From the NCBI GenBank assembly GCA_910577825.1, contig CAJTOK010000044.1:1-30847 (forward strand): a stretch of DNA of 30,847 bases. Direction: 5' to 3'. Origin of the DNA: an uncultured Lachnospiraceae bacterium (GTDB lineage Bacteria > Bacillota > Clostridia > Lachnospirales > Lachnospiraceae). Shown in pieces: positions 1-6,898 of this stretch. The position numbers and the translations under genes were made by a program. Position 1 is the first letter of the stretch. Each line of letters starts with the position of its first letter. The notes below the pieces were generated by a model. The model worked only from the letters and a program-made list of their open reading frames with translations, made no database searches and was not told the DNA's origin.

Positions 1-30
1 TAAGGGTTTATAGGAGTTCCCTTTGAATAA

Positions 31-1398
31 CCTAAATACATTATACAAGGAGAACAATTTTTAAATATTCAATTTATATGTCTTAAAGATATTAATACAG
101 AGAGTATAATAAATTTTACTGATGTTTATTTTTATTATACTGATATAACAGATTATAATTTTAAAGAAGGATATTCAGTTAAACTTACATCGAAATTTGG
201 TTTGGATATTTCAGCAGATAAAGTTAATGATATAAAAAAAGGTGATATTGTAACATTAATATTTACCTATACAGGTTCTGAAACTCTTTATGGTTTTGAA
301 AGTTTTTTTACTTATGATAGAAACTTATTTGAAATATGTAATTATGAGGCGATTGGTATAGAAAGTGATAATTTATTTTATACTCCTGATGGATGGCTGA
401 ATATTTTGTCGGCTGATTTTATTAATGGAAAACATACAGATGAAAATTATATTTATAAAGATAAGCAGTTTATAAAATTGCAATTAAAATGTTTACAAAA
501 TGTAAAACAAGAGAGTGAAATAAAATTTTATAATACAGATTTTGGGTATGATACAACTGAATTTTTAGATTATTGTGCTAAAGATTATTGTTATCCAATT
601 AAACTTTCCCTTTCTGGAACATCCGAACCAGCTCCAACAGTACCTACAGGAAGTGCTGTTGTCCCTGATTGCACCCACTTGTTTAATGACTATGATTATA
701 CAAGTCCTGTAAAGGGTTCGCCTGTTGTTCTTTATGGTAATGGGATTAATAAAAAGATTGATGGCAATGTTGTAAATAATAAGCAGTTTACTGCATATAC
801 TGATATCCTGCCATCTTATAATTATACACTTAACAGTAAGGGAGTGGTGAAACCATCTTCTGGAAAGGTTATTGCTGGCATTACGTCTTCTAATACAAAG
901 CCTGTGGTGTCAAAGAATAAAATTGTTGACAGGGAGGCGTCGAAGATTGCAAAGGCAAGTATTAAAAACGGACAGGTAACTGTAACTGCCACTGGCAGGG
1001 AAAAGGGTCTTGTCTACCTGTGGATTATTGATACTGGAAAGAATGGTGTTTATGAATGCTGCCCTGTAAATGTCTTTATGGCACCTAAAAAGCTTGAAGT
1101 GCAGGATATTTCAGGCAGTAAGCTTAAAAACCCTTCTATAAGCCAAGGAGGCTCTCTGGATGTATGTGTGGCTGGTATTGCACCAGGTGGTACAAAGACA
1201 GATGACTGTACATATACTGCTACAGTGGCAGATGCTTCACAAAGTTATGTAAAAGTTACACCTGTACAGGGCAAAAACGGACAATTTAAAATTACAGCAA
1301 CAGGGTTAAAGAACAATAAAAATACAAAAGTTTCTATAATATTTACATGCAATGAAAATAAAAAGAAAGTTAAACTGGCAGCAACTATAAAAAAGTAA
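31..1398 (+). CDS. 5'-broken secreted/surface protein with cohesin-like and Ig-like parts
   Basis: The reading frame is open from base 31, just after an in-frame TAA at 28-30; all three forward frames carry a stop in the first 30 bases. The first ATG/TTG-type start in frame is the TTG at 202, which has no convincing ribosome site. Residues encoded before 202 (GEQFLNIQF, then a strand-rich INFTDVYFYY) resemble the end of a cohesin-type beta-sandwich. A second such unit seems to start at LDISADKV and runs to about base 610. After a Pro/Thr linker come Ig-like stretches (for example GQVTVTATGREKGLVYLWI). This suggests the 3' part of a larger extracellular protein whose 5' part is decayed or lies outside the window. 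No dockerin, LPXTG motif or membrane anchor is seen. The first 600 bases are markedly more AT-rich than later genes, which fits transfer or decay. Function is unknown; cohesin-like is a fold guess. Confidence 0.5.
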   Translation, partial: PKYIIQGEQFLNIQFICLKDINTESIINFTDVYFYYTDITDYNFKEGYSVKLTSKFGLDISADKVNDIKKGDIVTLIFTYTGSETLYGFESFFTYDRNLFEICNYEAIGIESDNLFYTPDGWLNILSADFINGKHTDENYIYKDKQFIKLQLKCLQNVKQESEIKFYNTDFGYDTTEFLDYCAKDYCYPIKLSLSGTSEPAPTVPTGSAVVPDCTHLFNDYDYTSPVKGSPVVLYGNGINKKIDGNVVNNKQFTAYTDILPSYNYTLNSKGVVKPSSGKVIAGITSSNTKPVVSKNKIVDREASKIAKASIKNGQVTVTATGREKGLVYLWIIDTGKNGVYECCPVNVFMAPKKLEVQDISGSKLKNPSISQGGSLDVCVAGIAPGGTKTDDCTYTATVADASQSYVKVTPVQGKNGQFKITATGLKNNKNTKVSIIFTCNENKKKVKLAATIKK

Positions 1399-1453
1399 TT
1401 TTTAATAAAATTTAGCTGTGAATTTAAGTATTCAAATTGCAAAATACAGAAGT

Positions 1454-1500
1454 AAAAAAACCACACGTATGCGGCTGGATGCTCTAAAAAGCATCCAGCC
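1454..1500 (-). terminator. Double-hairpin terminator of hicAB (minus strand)
   Basis: Read on the minus strand, a perfect 11-bp stem (arms 1490-1500 and 1473-1483, loop of six) is followed at once by a second short hairpin, CCGCA-TACG-TGTGG (1461-1474). Seven T residues follow (1454-1460). The two hairpins share two bases, so they may compete or stack. No T-run follows the stem on the plus strand, so it is a poorer terminator for the gene on the left. Confidence 0.6.
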
Positions 1501-1618
1501 TGCTTATATATCCACAAAATCCGTGCTATTGCACTACCATGTCTGCCAAGGCAGCCACATTTTGCCCATTTAAAAAACGGATTGTAACAGTATAGGTGGA
1601 AAAATTTTTCTGTATATA

Positions 1619-1951
1619 TTATCTGAACATATTTCCAATGGCTTCTTCAACAACTGCATTAAGGCTTTTTCCATGTTCAATAGCATATACTGCAATATTA
1701 CGGTGAAGTTCCGGGTTTATCCTGATATTAAATGTACCCTTATAAGGCTTTTCAGGTTCGGTATTTCTTTCTTTGCAGTCTGCCAGATACCCGTCAATTA
1801 CATTTATAAAATCTTCTTCCAGTTCCTTTACGGAAGCACCTTCATAGGATAACAGGGATTTTATTCCAACAACTTTTCCAAAAAGGCACTTGTCCTCTTT
1901 TGAATATTCAACTGTTCCATTATAATTTCTGTATGACAACAAATTACTCAT
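1619..1951 (-). CDS. hicB: HicB-family antitoxin
   Basis: This 110-residue protein is the antitoxin of a type II toxin-antitoxin pair. It neutralises the HicA RNase and, in the family, represses its own operon. Residues 1-65 match the HicB partial RNase-H-like fold, with the usual pattern of a short N-terminal strand followed by an acidic helix (SVKELEEDFINVIDGYL). Residues 70-110 (GTFNIRINPELHRNIAVYA, then GKSLNAVVEEAI) form an Arc-type ribbon-helix-helix DNA-binding domain. The ATG overlaps the TGA of hicA in an ATGA junction (1948-1951), so translation is coupled. The order toxin-then-antitoxin is typical of hicAB. A palindrome over the operon's -35 box (2243-2264) is the likely binding site. 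Confidence 0.85.
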   Translation of the reverse strand: MSNLLSYRNYNGTVEYSKEDKCLFGKVVGIKSLLSYEGASVKELEEDFINVIDGYLADCKERNTEPEKPYKGTFNIRINPELHRNIAVYAIEHGKSLNAVVEEAIGNMFR

Positions 1952-2199
1952 AAAAGACCATCCTTCCTTAATTTTTCTATTACCTGTTCCAATACATACC
2001 GTTTTAATGCCCCATCTGGATGTGGTTTATGGAAATTTATCACTTCATTGCTTCCTTCTTTTATAAATTTTACACCTGAACCTGTCTTTCCTTGTTTTAA
2101 TGTATATCCAAAGTATGACAACAGGGATTTCATTTCATCAAAAGTAAAGTCTTTTGGTTTTTCAAGTAATTTTTCAATCAGTTTATTTTTTCTGCTCAT
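1948..2199 (-). CDS. hicA: HicA-family mRNA interferase toxin
   Basis: This 83-residue HicA-type toxin has the dsRBD-like fold that cleaves mRNA on the ribosome-free pool in characterised members. The start is the ATG at 2199, preceded at 8 nt by GGGG (minus strand); an upstream in-frame ATG at 2229 lies at or before the probable transcription start. The usual GSH motif carrying the catalytic histidine reads GSGVKF here, and the conserved downstream histidines sit in NFHKPHPDG. This resembles the Firmicute subfamily with an HKPHP signature, so loss of activity should not be assumed. The gene is followed by hicB with a 4-bp overlap. Likely chromosomal or mobile-element derived. Confidence 0.82.
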   Translation of the reverse strand: MSRKNKLIEKLLEKPKDFTFDEMKSLLSYFGYTLKQGKTGSGVKFIKEGSNEVINFHKPHPDGALKRYVLEQVIEKLRKDGLL

Positions 2200-2219
2200 T
2201 AACAATTCCCCTTTTTTAT

Positions 2220-2248
2220 AATATAGCATTATGGTAAAAAATATGCAA
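2220..2248 (-). promoter_or_regulatory. hicAB promoter
   Basis: On the minus strand, TTGCAT (plus 2243-2248) is followed by exactly 17 nt and TATATT (plus 2220-2225). The predicted transcription start near 2213 gives a leader of about 14 nt with the GGGG ribosome site. Confidence 0.6.
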
Positions 2249-2264
2249 CTATTTTTAGTCGCAT
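2243..2264. promoter_or_regulatory. Putative HicB operator palindrome
   Basis: ATGCAACTA-N4-TAGTCGCAT is an inverted repeat matching at 8 of 9 positions. It covers the -35 box of the hicAB promoter. A dyad here is what a ribbon-helix-helix antitoxin would bind to repress the operon. The binding itself is inference. Confidence 0.55.
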
Positions 2265-2402
2265 GATTTATAATTTTAATCAGGCATATAAAAGAACATA
2301 TGTATTATAGCATTTTTTGATAGCAATAAGCTTGCCGCTTTTAAAGTAGATAGGTGTGTTTTATATTCTGGTTTTTATTAAAATCCTGCAAAGAGTAAAT
2401 CA

Positions 2403-2579
2403 GCTGGTAAATTCCAAAGTGATACCAAAAGACAGCTATACAAGACCGCTGGTGCTTAAGCCCCGTACTAAATGCTTCAAAGATGTTTTTCCTTTGAAGC
2501 ATAGGGGCTTTACGCATCCATTGCGTGTCTTGTCTAAGCGTAATGCGTGCTGTCTGTGGTATCCTTTGGAATTACCAGC
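2403..2579 (+). ncRNA. 177-nt foldback element, candidate structured RNA (strand uncertain)
   Basis: The ends of this segment (2403-2436 and 2549-2579) are complementary over about 29 base pairs, interrupted only by single-base bulges and one small internal loop. Inside are ACAAGAC/GTCTTGT (2439-2445 with 2527-2533), an AAGCCCC/GGGGCTT stem carrying a perfect ATGCTTCAAAG/CTTTGAAGCAT hairpin around 2470-2501, and an ACGCA/TGCGT hairpin near 2513-2525. The overall shape is a long rod with a central bubble and a terminal hairpin. It resembles 6S-type architecture or a small foldback mobile element. No riboswitch signature that I know was found, and there is no T-run after the 3' arm. A weak 81-codon reading frame across it looks spurious. 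Confidence 0.45.
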
Positions 2580-2627
2580 CCAGTCAAACCAGCCCGGTTA
2601 ACAAATCCAATTAACCAGCCTGGTTAA
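2572..2627. promoter_or_regulatory. Cluster of three ACCAGC-type palindromes (putative operator)
   Basis: Three related sites centre on 2579, 2593 and 2619. The last is a perfect palindrome, TTAACCAG-C-CTGGTTAA (2611-2627); the other two match partly (ACCAGCCCGGT and ACCAGCCCAGT). The first lies in the 3' arm of the foldback element. The perfect copy lies where the -35 box of the TATAAT at 2646 would be. An unknown dimeric regulator is inferred. Confidence 0.45.
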
Positions 2628-2645
2628 ATTATCCCATAAAAAAGG

Positions 2646-2651
2646 TATAAT
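2646..2651 (+). promoter_or_regulatory. -10 box of a possible upstream groESL promoter
   Basis: A consensus TATAAT sits 20 bp after the perfect palindrome. The matching -35 position (2623-2628, GTTAAA) is poor, so the promoter may be activated or repressed through the palindromes. Between here and the CIRCE promoter (2652-2788) I see only AT-rich DNA. Confidence 0.35.
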
Positions 2652-2788
2652 ATTTCCCATTTATGGATATTATTACAAAAAAGGCTGCTGCATTCTGCAA
2701 AAGAATACAAAAAGTAAGATAAAAAGAGAATTAAAGAGTAAAAACGAGAATATAAAAGATATATCACAAAATACAACCATGAATTGTA

Positions 2789-2817
2789 TTGCACAAAATT
2801 TCCAAATGAAATATATT
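2789..2817 (+). promoter_or_regulatory. groESL promoter
   Basis: TTGCAC (2789-2794), a 17-nt spacer and TATATT (2812-2817) form a vegetative-type promoter. Its start point falls at the edge of the CIRCE element, the usual arrangement for HrcA repression. Confidence 0.75.
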
Positions 2818-2827
2818 ATGTCTATGG

Positions 2828-2854
2828 TTAGCACTCAAAACGAGTGAGTGCTAG
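2828..2854 (+). promoter_or_regulatory. CIRCE element (HrcA operator)
   Basis: TTAGCACTC-N9-GAGTGCTAG matches the CIRCE consensus with a single change, G for A at the last base. It lies between the groESL promoter and the groES ribosome site. In Firmicutes HrcA binds this dyad and releases it when GroEL is titrated by unfolded protein. hrcA itself is not in this window. Confidence 0.93.
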
Positions 2855-2885
2855 TAAATGCGATTTGAAAAGGAGGATATATATT

Positions 2886-3173
2886 ATGAAATTATCACCA
2901 TTAGGAGACAGAGTTGTTTTAAAACAGTTAGAAGCAGAAGAAACCACAAAATCAGGTATCGTATTACCAGGCAATGCACAGGAGAAACCACAGCAGGCTG
3001 AAGTTATTGCTGTAGGCCCTGGCGGTGTTGTAGATGGCAAGGAAGTAGTTATGCAGGTATCTGTAGGGGATAAGGTTATTTATTCCAAATATGCAGGCAC
3101 AGAAGTTAAGCTTGGCGATGATGAATTTATCGTAGTACGCCAGAATGATATAGTTGCAAAGGTTGAGGACTAA
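2886..3173 (+). CDS. groES: Co-chaperonin GroES
   Basis: This 95-residue 10-kDa chaperonin forms the heptameric lid on GroEL in the cytoplasm. The sequence opens with MKLSPLGDRVVLKQLEAEE and shows the mobile-loop region TTKSGIVLPGNAQEKPQQAEV and the C-terminal GDDEFIVVRQNDIVAKV typical of the family, at full length. The ATG at 2886 was chosen because AAAGGAGG lies just upstream; an earlier in-frame ATG at 2844 is inside CIRCE. groEL follows after 86 bp. Regulation is by the CIRCE element, with a possible second promoter at 2646. Confidence 0.97.
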   Translation: MKLSPLGDRVVLKQLEAEETTKSGIVLPGNAQEKPQQAEVIAVGPGGVVDGKEVVMQVSVGDKVIYSKYAGTEVKLGDDEFIVVRQNDIVAKVED

Positions 3174-3259
3174 TTAGTAATAGCAGATAGCAATAAACAG
3201 TTTATAAGTTATAAGTTAATTTAATTAATTTAATTGATTTGAATGGAGGAAAATATATT

Positions 3260-4885
3260 ATGGCAAAAGAGATTAAGTTTGGGGCAGAAGCCAGGGCAGC
3301 ACTTGAAGCAGGTGTTAATAAGCTTGCAGATACAGTCAGGGTTACTTTAGGGCCAAAAGGAAGAAATGTAGTTCTTGACAAATCATTTGGTGCACCACTT
3401 ATTACAAATGATGGTGTTACAATAGCAAAAGACATAGAGCTTGAAGATGGTTTTGAGAACATGGGCGCACAGCTTGTTAAAGAAGTTGCTACAAAGACAA
3501 ATGATGTAGCAGGTGACGGTACTACAACAGCTACAGTCCTTGCACAGGCTATGGTAAATGAAGGAATCAAGAACCTTGCAGCAGGTGCCAACCCTATTAT
3601 TCTCCGTAAAGGAATGAAGAAAGCATGTGAATGTGCAGTTGATGCTATTGCAGAGATGAGTTCAAAGGTTACAGGCAAAGACCAGATAGCTAAAGTTGCC
3701 GCTATTTCAGCAGGTGATGAATTTGTTGGTGAAATGGTTGCTGATGCAATGGAAAAGGTTTCTAATGATGGTGTAATTACAATAGAAGAATCCAAAACAA
3801 TGAAAACTGAACTTGACCTTGTAGAAGGTATGCAGTTTGACAGAGGTTATGTTTCAGCTTATATGGCTACAGATATGGATAAGATGGAAGCAAACCTTGA
3901 TAACCCATATATCCTTATAACAGATAAAAAGATTTCTAATATCCAGGAAATCCTTCCTTTATTAGAGCAGGTTGTACAGCAGAGTGCAAAACTCCTTATT
4001 ATTGCAGAAGATGTAGAAGGCGAAGCCCTTACAACACTTGTAATTAACAAGTTAAGGGGAACATTTAATGTAGTAGCTGTAAAAGCTCCTGGATATGGTG
4101 ACAGAAGAAAGGCAATGCTTGAAGATATAGCAATCCTTACAGGCGGCACAGTTATTTCAGAAGAAGTAGGGCTTGACCTTAAAGATACAACAATGGAACA
4201 GCTTGGACGTGCTAAATCAGTTAAGGTACAGAAAGAAAATACAATTATTGTTGACGGCCTTGGCGACAAAGATGCAATTTCTTCAAGGATTACACAGATA
4301 AGGTCACAGATTGAAGAAACAACATCTGATTTTGATAAAGAGAAACTGCAGGAAAGGCTTGCTAAACTTGCAGGCGGTGTAGCTGTAATCCGTGTTGGCG
4401 CTGCTACAGAAACAGAGATGCAGGAAGCTAAACTCCGTATGGAAGACGCTCTTGCAGCAACAAGGGCTGCTGTTGAAGAAGGTATTATTTCAGGCGGTGG
4501 TTCAGCATATATCCATGCTTCTAAAAAGGTTGCAGAACTTGCTTCAACACTTGAAGGTGACGAAAAGACAGGTGCTAATATTATCTTAAAGGCACTTGAG
4601 TCACCACTTATGATAATCGCACAGAATGCAGGGCTTGAAGGTGCTGTAATTATCAATAAAGTACGTGAATCAGAAGCAGGTACAGGATTTGACGTATTAA
4701 AAGAAGAGTATACAAATATGGTGCAGGCTGGTATCGTTGACCCTGCAAAGGTTACAAGAAGCGCACTCCAGAATGCAACAAGCGTAGCATCTACACTTCT
4801 TACAACAGAATCTGTAGTATCTACAATTAAGGAAGAAGCTCCTGCAATGCCAGCAGGCGGCGGTGCTCCAATGGGGATGATGTAA
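3260..4885 (+). CDS. groEL: Chaperonin GroEL
   Basis: This 541-residue GroEL subunit of the double-ring ATP-dependent folding machine is full length. ATP-site motifs are in place: VTLGPKGRNVVLDK near the N-terminus and the conserved GDGTTTATVLAQ loop at about residues 85-96. The C-terminus ends in a Gly/Met tail (AGGGAPMGMM). The start at 3260 (MAKEIKFG) follows TGGAGGA by 9-10 nt; an in-frame ATG 21 nt earlier overlaps that ribosome site. It is co-transcribed with groES and ends ahead of a hairpin terminator at 4936. Confidence 0.98.
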   Translation: MAKEIKFGAEARAALEAGVNKLADTVRVTLGPKGRNVVLDKSFGAPLITNDGVTIAKDIELEDGFENMGAQLVKEVATKTNDVAGDGTTTATVLAQAMVNEGIKNLAAGANPIILRKGMKKACECAVDAIAEMSSKVTGKDQIAKVAAISAGDEFVGEMVADAMEKVSNDGVITIEESKTMKTELDLVEGMQFDRGYVSAYMATDMDKMEANLDNPYILITDKKISNIQEILPLLEQVVQQSAKLLIIAEDVEGEALTTLVINKLRGTFNVVAVKAPGYGDRRKAMLEDIAILTGGTVISEEVGLDLKDTTMEQLGRAKSVKVQKENTIIVDGLGDKDAISSRITQIRSQIEETTSDFDKEKLQERLAKLAGGVAVIRVGAATETEMQEAKLRMEDALAATRAAVEEGIISGGGSAYIHASKKVAELASTLEGDEKTGANIILKALESPLMIIAQNAGLEGAVIINKVRESEAGTGFDVLKEEYTNMVQAGIVDPAKVTRSALQNATSVASTLLTTESVVSTIKEEAPAMPAGGGAPMGMM

Positions 4886-4935
4886 TCTAAACAGAAATTA
4901 ATATAATACAGGTATAAAGCCTGTGGGCTGAAAAT

Positions 4936-4986
4936 GGCGTGTCTGGAATTGTATCTTAAAAAAACAGTTTCCAGGCACGCCTTTAT
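4936..4986 (+). terminator. groESL terminator
   Basis: A 13-bp stem, GGCGTGTCTGGAA with TTCCAGGCACGCC (one G-U pair), closes a 20-nt loop and is followed by TTTATA. It lies 50 bp after the groEL stop. Confidence 0.7.
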
Positions 4987-5073
4987 AAGTTATACTGCTT
5001 ATAAAAAATAATTTTTGTAGCATAATACAGTTTAACTGGAAGAAATTATAAAATATATATGAAGAGGTTATTT

Positions 5074-6162
5074 ATGAAAGAACGTATTGCATATGTTGAT
5101 GCAGCAAAAGGGCTTAGTATACTTATGATAGCATTAGGGCATATTACAAAGTTTGGCAATCCAGTTGATTTATGGATGTCATCTTTTAAAGTATCAATAT
5201 TTTATATAATATCAGGTTTCCTGATGTCTTACTCAGGCTCAGCAAAGAGCAGGAGTTTTAATGTATTTGCAGGAAAGATTATAAAAAGCCTTGGGCTGCC
5301 ATATGTTATATTCAGCATAGCAGGGACTTTATTTAAGGCAGGCTGTGTTTACCTGAAACATAAACCAGCGGAAAAAATATGGGATACATTTTTAAGCTAT
5401 CTTTATGACAGCATATTTTTAAAAGGTGTAAATTCTATGTGGTTTATACCAACGCTTTTTATTGGTGAATTAATATTTTTCTGGCTTTTAAGAAGCCCTA
5501 AAGCAATAAAGATATTGTATGCAGCAGCAGGATTATTTGCAATAAAGTTTTCATTTATAATAAATGATTTATTTTCTGCAGGAGGAATATTTGAAATGCA
5601 GCCAGGTGACGCATATGACAATGTTACCAAACTTGTTAATGCGGCCTGTAAAGGGCTTTCGGCGGCATGGTTCCTTGGTGCAGGTTATATAATCTATATT
5701 TTTTACAGCAGGATTAAAGGCCAGGGAATAAAGCTTGCCATTGGCATACCGCTTTCACTCGTGAACCTTGTTTTATCCCAGATAAATACAGGCGTTGACT
5801 TTAACAATATGAAAGAAGGCGCATACCCTTATTTGTTCTATGTATGCGGTATTACAGGCTCAGTAGGTGCAATACTTCTGCTTGATTTTGCAACAGCATT
5901 TATAAAATTAAGCTTTTTAGACTACTGGGGTAAAAATTCCCTTATTATTATGTGCACACATACTGTATTTGGAATGAGGACAGTGGCATATGAGGGCTGG
6001 AAGAAAGTCGGTTTTATGCCAAAGACAGGAAATATGGAATATGTAGCAGAATGTCTTGTTGTACTTGCAATACTTCTTTTGATAGAATACAGCATAGTAG
6101 AAATAATTAACTCAAGATTTCCGTTCCTTATTGGCAAAACTGGTCTTTACAAAAGGGAATAA
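5074..6162 (+). CDS. Acyltransferase-3 family integral membrane protein
   Basis: A 362-residue polytopic membrane protein of the acyltransferase-3 (OafA/WecH-like) family, which O-acetylates or O-acylates surface sugars. The N-terminal signature AYVDAAKGLSILMIALGHI contains the family's conserved Lys-Gly and the histidine taken to be catalytic. About ten hydrophobic segments follow, including IFYIISGFLMSYSG and the late NSLIIMCTHTVFG. I place the start at 5074 because AGAGG lies 6 nt upstream; the ATG at 5059 has no suitably placed ribosome site. The substrate cannot be deduced. The next gene is 49 bp downstream on the same strand. Confidence 0.8.
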   Translation: MKERIAYVDAAKGLSILMIALGHITKFGNPVDLWMSSFKVSIFYIISGFLMSYSGSAKSRSFNVFAGKIIKSLGLPYVIFSIAGTLFKAGCVYLKHKPAEKIWDTFLSYLYDSIFLKGVNSMWFIPTLFIGELIFFWLLRSPKAIKILYAAAGLFAIKFSFIINDLFSAGGIFEMQPGDAYDNVTKLVNAACKGLSAAWFLGAGYIIYIFYSRIKGQGIKLAIGIPLSLVNLVLSQINTGVDFNNMKEGAYPYLFYVCGITGSVGAILLLDFATAFIKLSFLDYWGKNSLIIMCTHTVFGMRTVAYEGWKKVGFMPKTGNMEYVAECLVVLAILLLIEYSIVEIINSRFPFLIGKTGLYKRE

Positions 6163-6211
6163 ATGTGCCAATATATATACATTAAGCATAAAAGAGAAAG
6201 GAGTACACTAA

Positions 6212-6709
6212 ATGGAAGAGTTGTATTCAGAAACGTATCTAAAGGCAAAACCATCACCAAAACGCCTGTTAATAAGGAGCGGTTTTATAGCGCTCTGCAT
6301 ACTGCTTGTTTATATTGCAGTATTTATAGTACAGAGCGGGCCGGTATTGTTTTTTGCAGTAGTAGCAGATGGTTTTATAATTTATTTCATGCCTTCCGCA
6401 AATATTGCATATGAGTATGTATTTGTTGACGGTCAGATTGATTTTGATATTATAATAGCAGGCAATAAGCGTAAAACCAAGAAAAGGACTGACCTTGAAA
6501 AGATAGATATAGTTGCACCAGAAGATTCACCCTCATTAAACCAGTACAGCCGCCTGCCTTTAGTAGATTTTTCTTCAGGTATAAAATCAGACAGGCATTT
6601 TATTGCAGTTTCAAAAGGTGATAACGGGCAGGAAAGGATTAAGTTCACTCCCGATGAGAAACTTATTGAAAATATGAAATTTAAAGGCAGAAGTAAAATC
6701 CAGTGTTGA
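6212..6709 (+). CDS. Small membrane protein of unknown function
   Basis: This 165-residue protein begins with a basic cytoplasmic stretch (KAKPSPKRLLIRSG). Two adjacent membrane segments follow (about residues 28-45 and 47-62), then a hydrophilic C-terminal domain with SRLPLVDFSSGIKSDRHFIAV and KFTPDEKLIENMKF. It resembles the uncharacterised Lachnospiraceae family annotated as DUF6106; I am only moderately sure. GAAAGGAG precedes the ATG. The guaB promoter overlaps its stop codon (TTGACA at 6706-6711), so guaB has its own start of transcription even though no terminator separates them. Confidence 0.65.
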   Translation: MEELYSETYLKAKPSPKRLLIRSGFIALCILLVYIAVFIVQSGPVLFFAVVADGFIIYFMPSANIAYEYVFVDGQIDFDIIIAGNKRKTKKRTDLEKIDIVAPEDSPSLNQYSRLPLVDFSSGIKSDRHFIAVSKGDNGQERIKFTPDEKLIENMKFKGRSKIQC

Positions 6710-6735
6710 CAACGTAAGTTATAATAGTGTATACT
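6706..6735 (+). promoter_or_regulatory. guaB promoter
   Basis: TTGACA (6706-6711), an 18-nt spacer and TATACT (6730-6735). The -35 box contains the TGA stop of the preceding gene. Transcription would start near 6742, leaving a leader of about 155 nt. Confidence 0.75.
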
Positions 6736-6786
6736 AAATCAACACATCAGCCGGTATATTATAATTGGTTATATTGTCACCACATG

Positions 6787-6861
6787 CACGCAGGCTGGCG
6801 GCACCAGCACTACTGTATTTCCTATAGGGCAGTATGTGCTTTGCAGCTGGTTTCCTGCGTG
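6787..6861 (+). promoter_or_regulatory. Structured guaB leader with competing stems
   Basis: A perfect 8-bp closing stem, CACGCAGG (6787-6794) with CCTGCGTG (6854-6861), encloses two possible folds. CCAGC at 6804-6808 can pair with GCTGG at 6794-6798 (loop of five) or with GCTGG at 6846-6850. The second fold stacks on an inner stem, CACTACTG with CAGTA-T-GTG. No T-run follows, so a transcription terminator is not evident. It lacks the conserved bases of purine, ZTP or other riboswitches that I know. Confidence 0.45.
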
Positions 6862-6898
6862 TTTCATTACATATAAATACATAAAGGAGGATAATAAA

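Noticed and set aside
2356..2601. 81-codon plus-strand ORF
   Set aside because: It runs through the foldback element, has no ribosome site, and its composition follows the stems rather than protein coding.
6740..6898. Guanine, ZTP or xanthine riboswitch in the guaB leader
   Set aside because: The conserved core bases of these families were not found; only stems without a known consensus are present.
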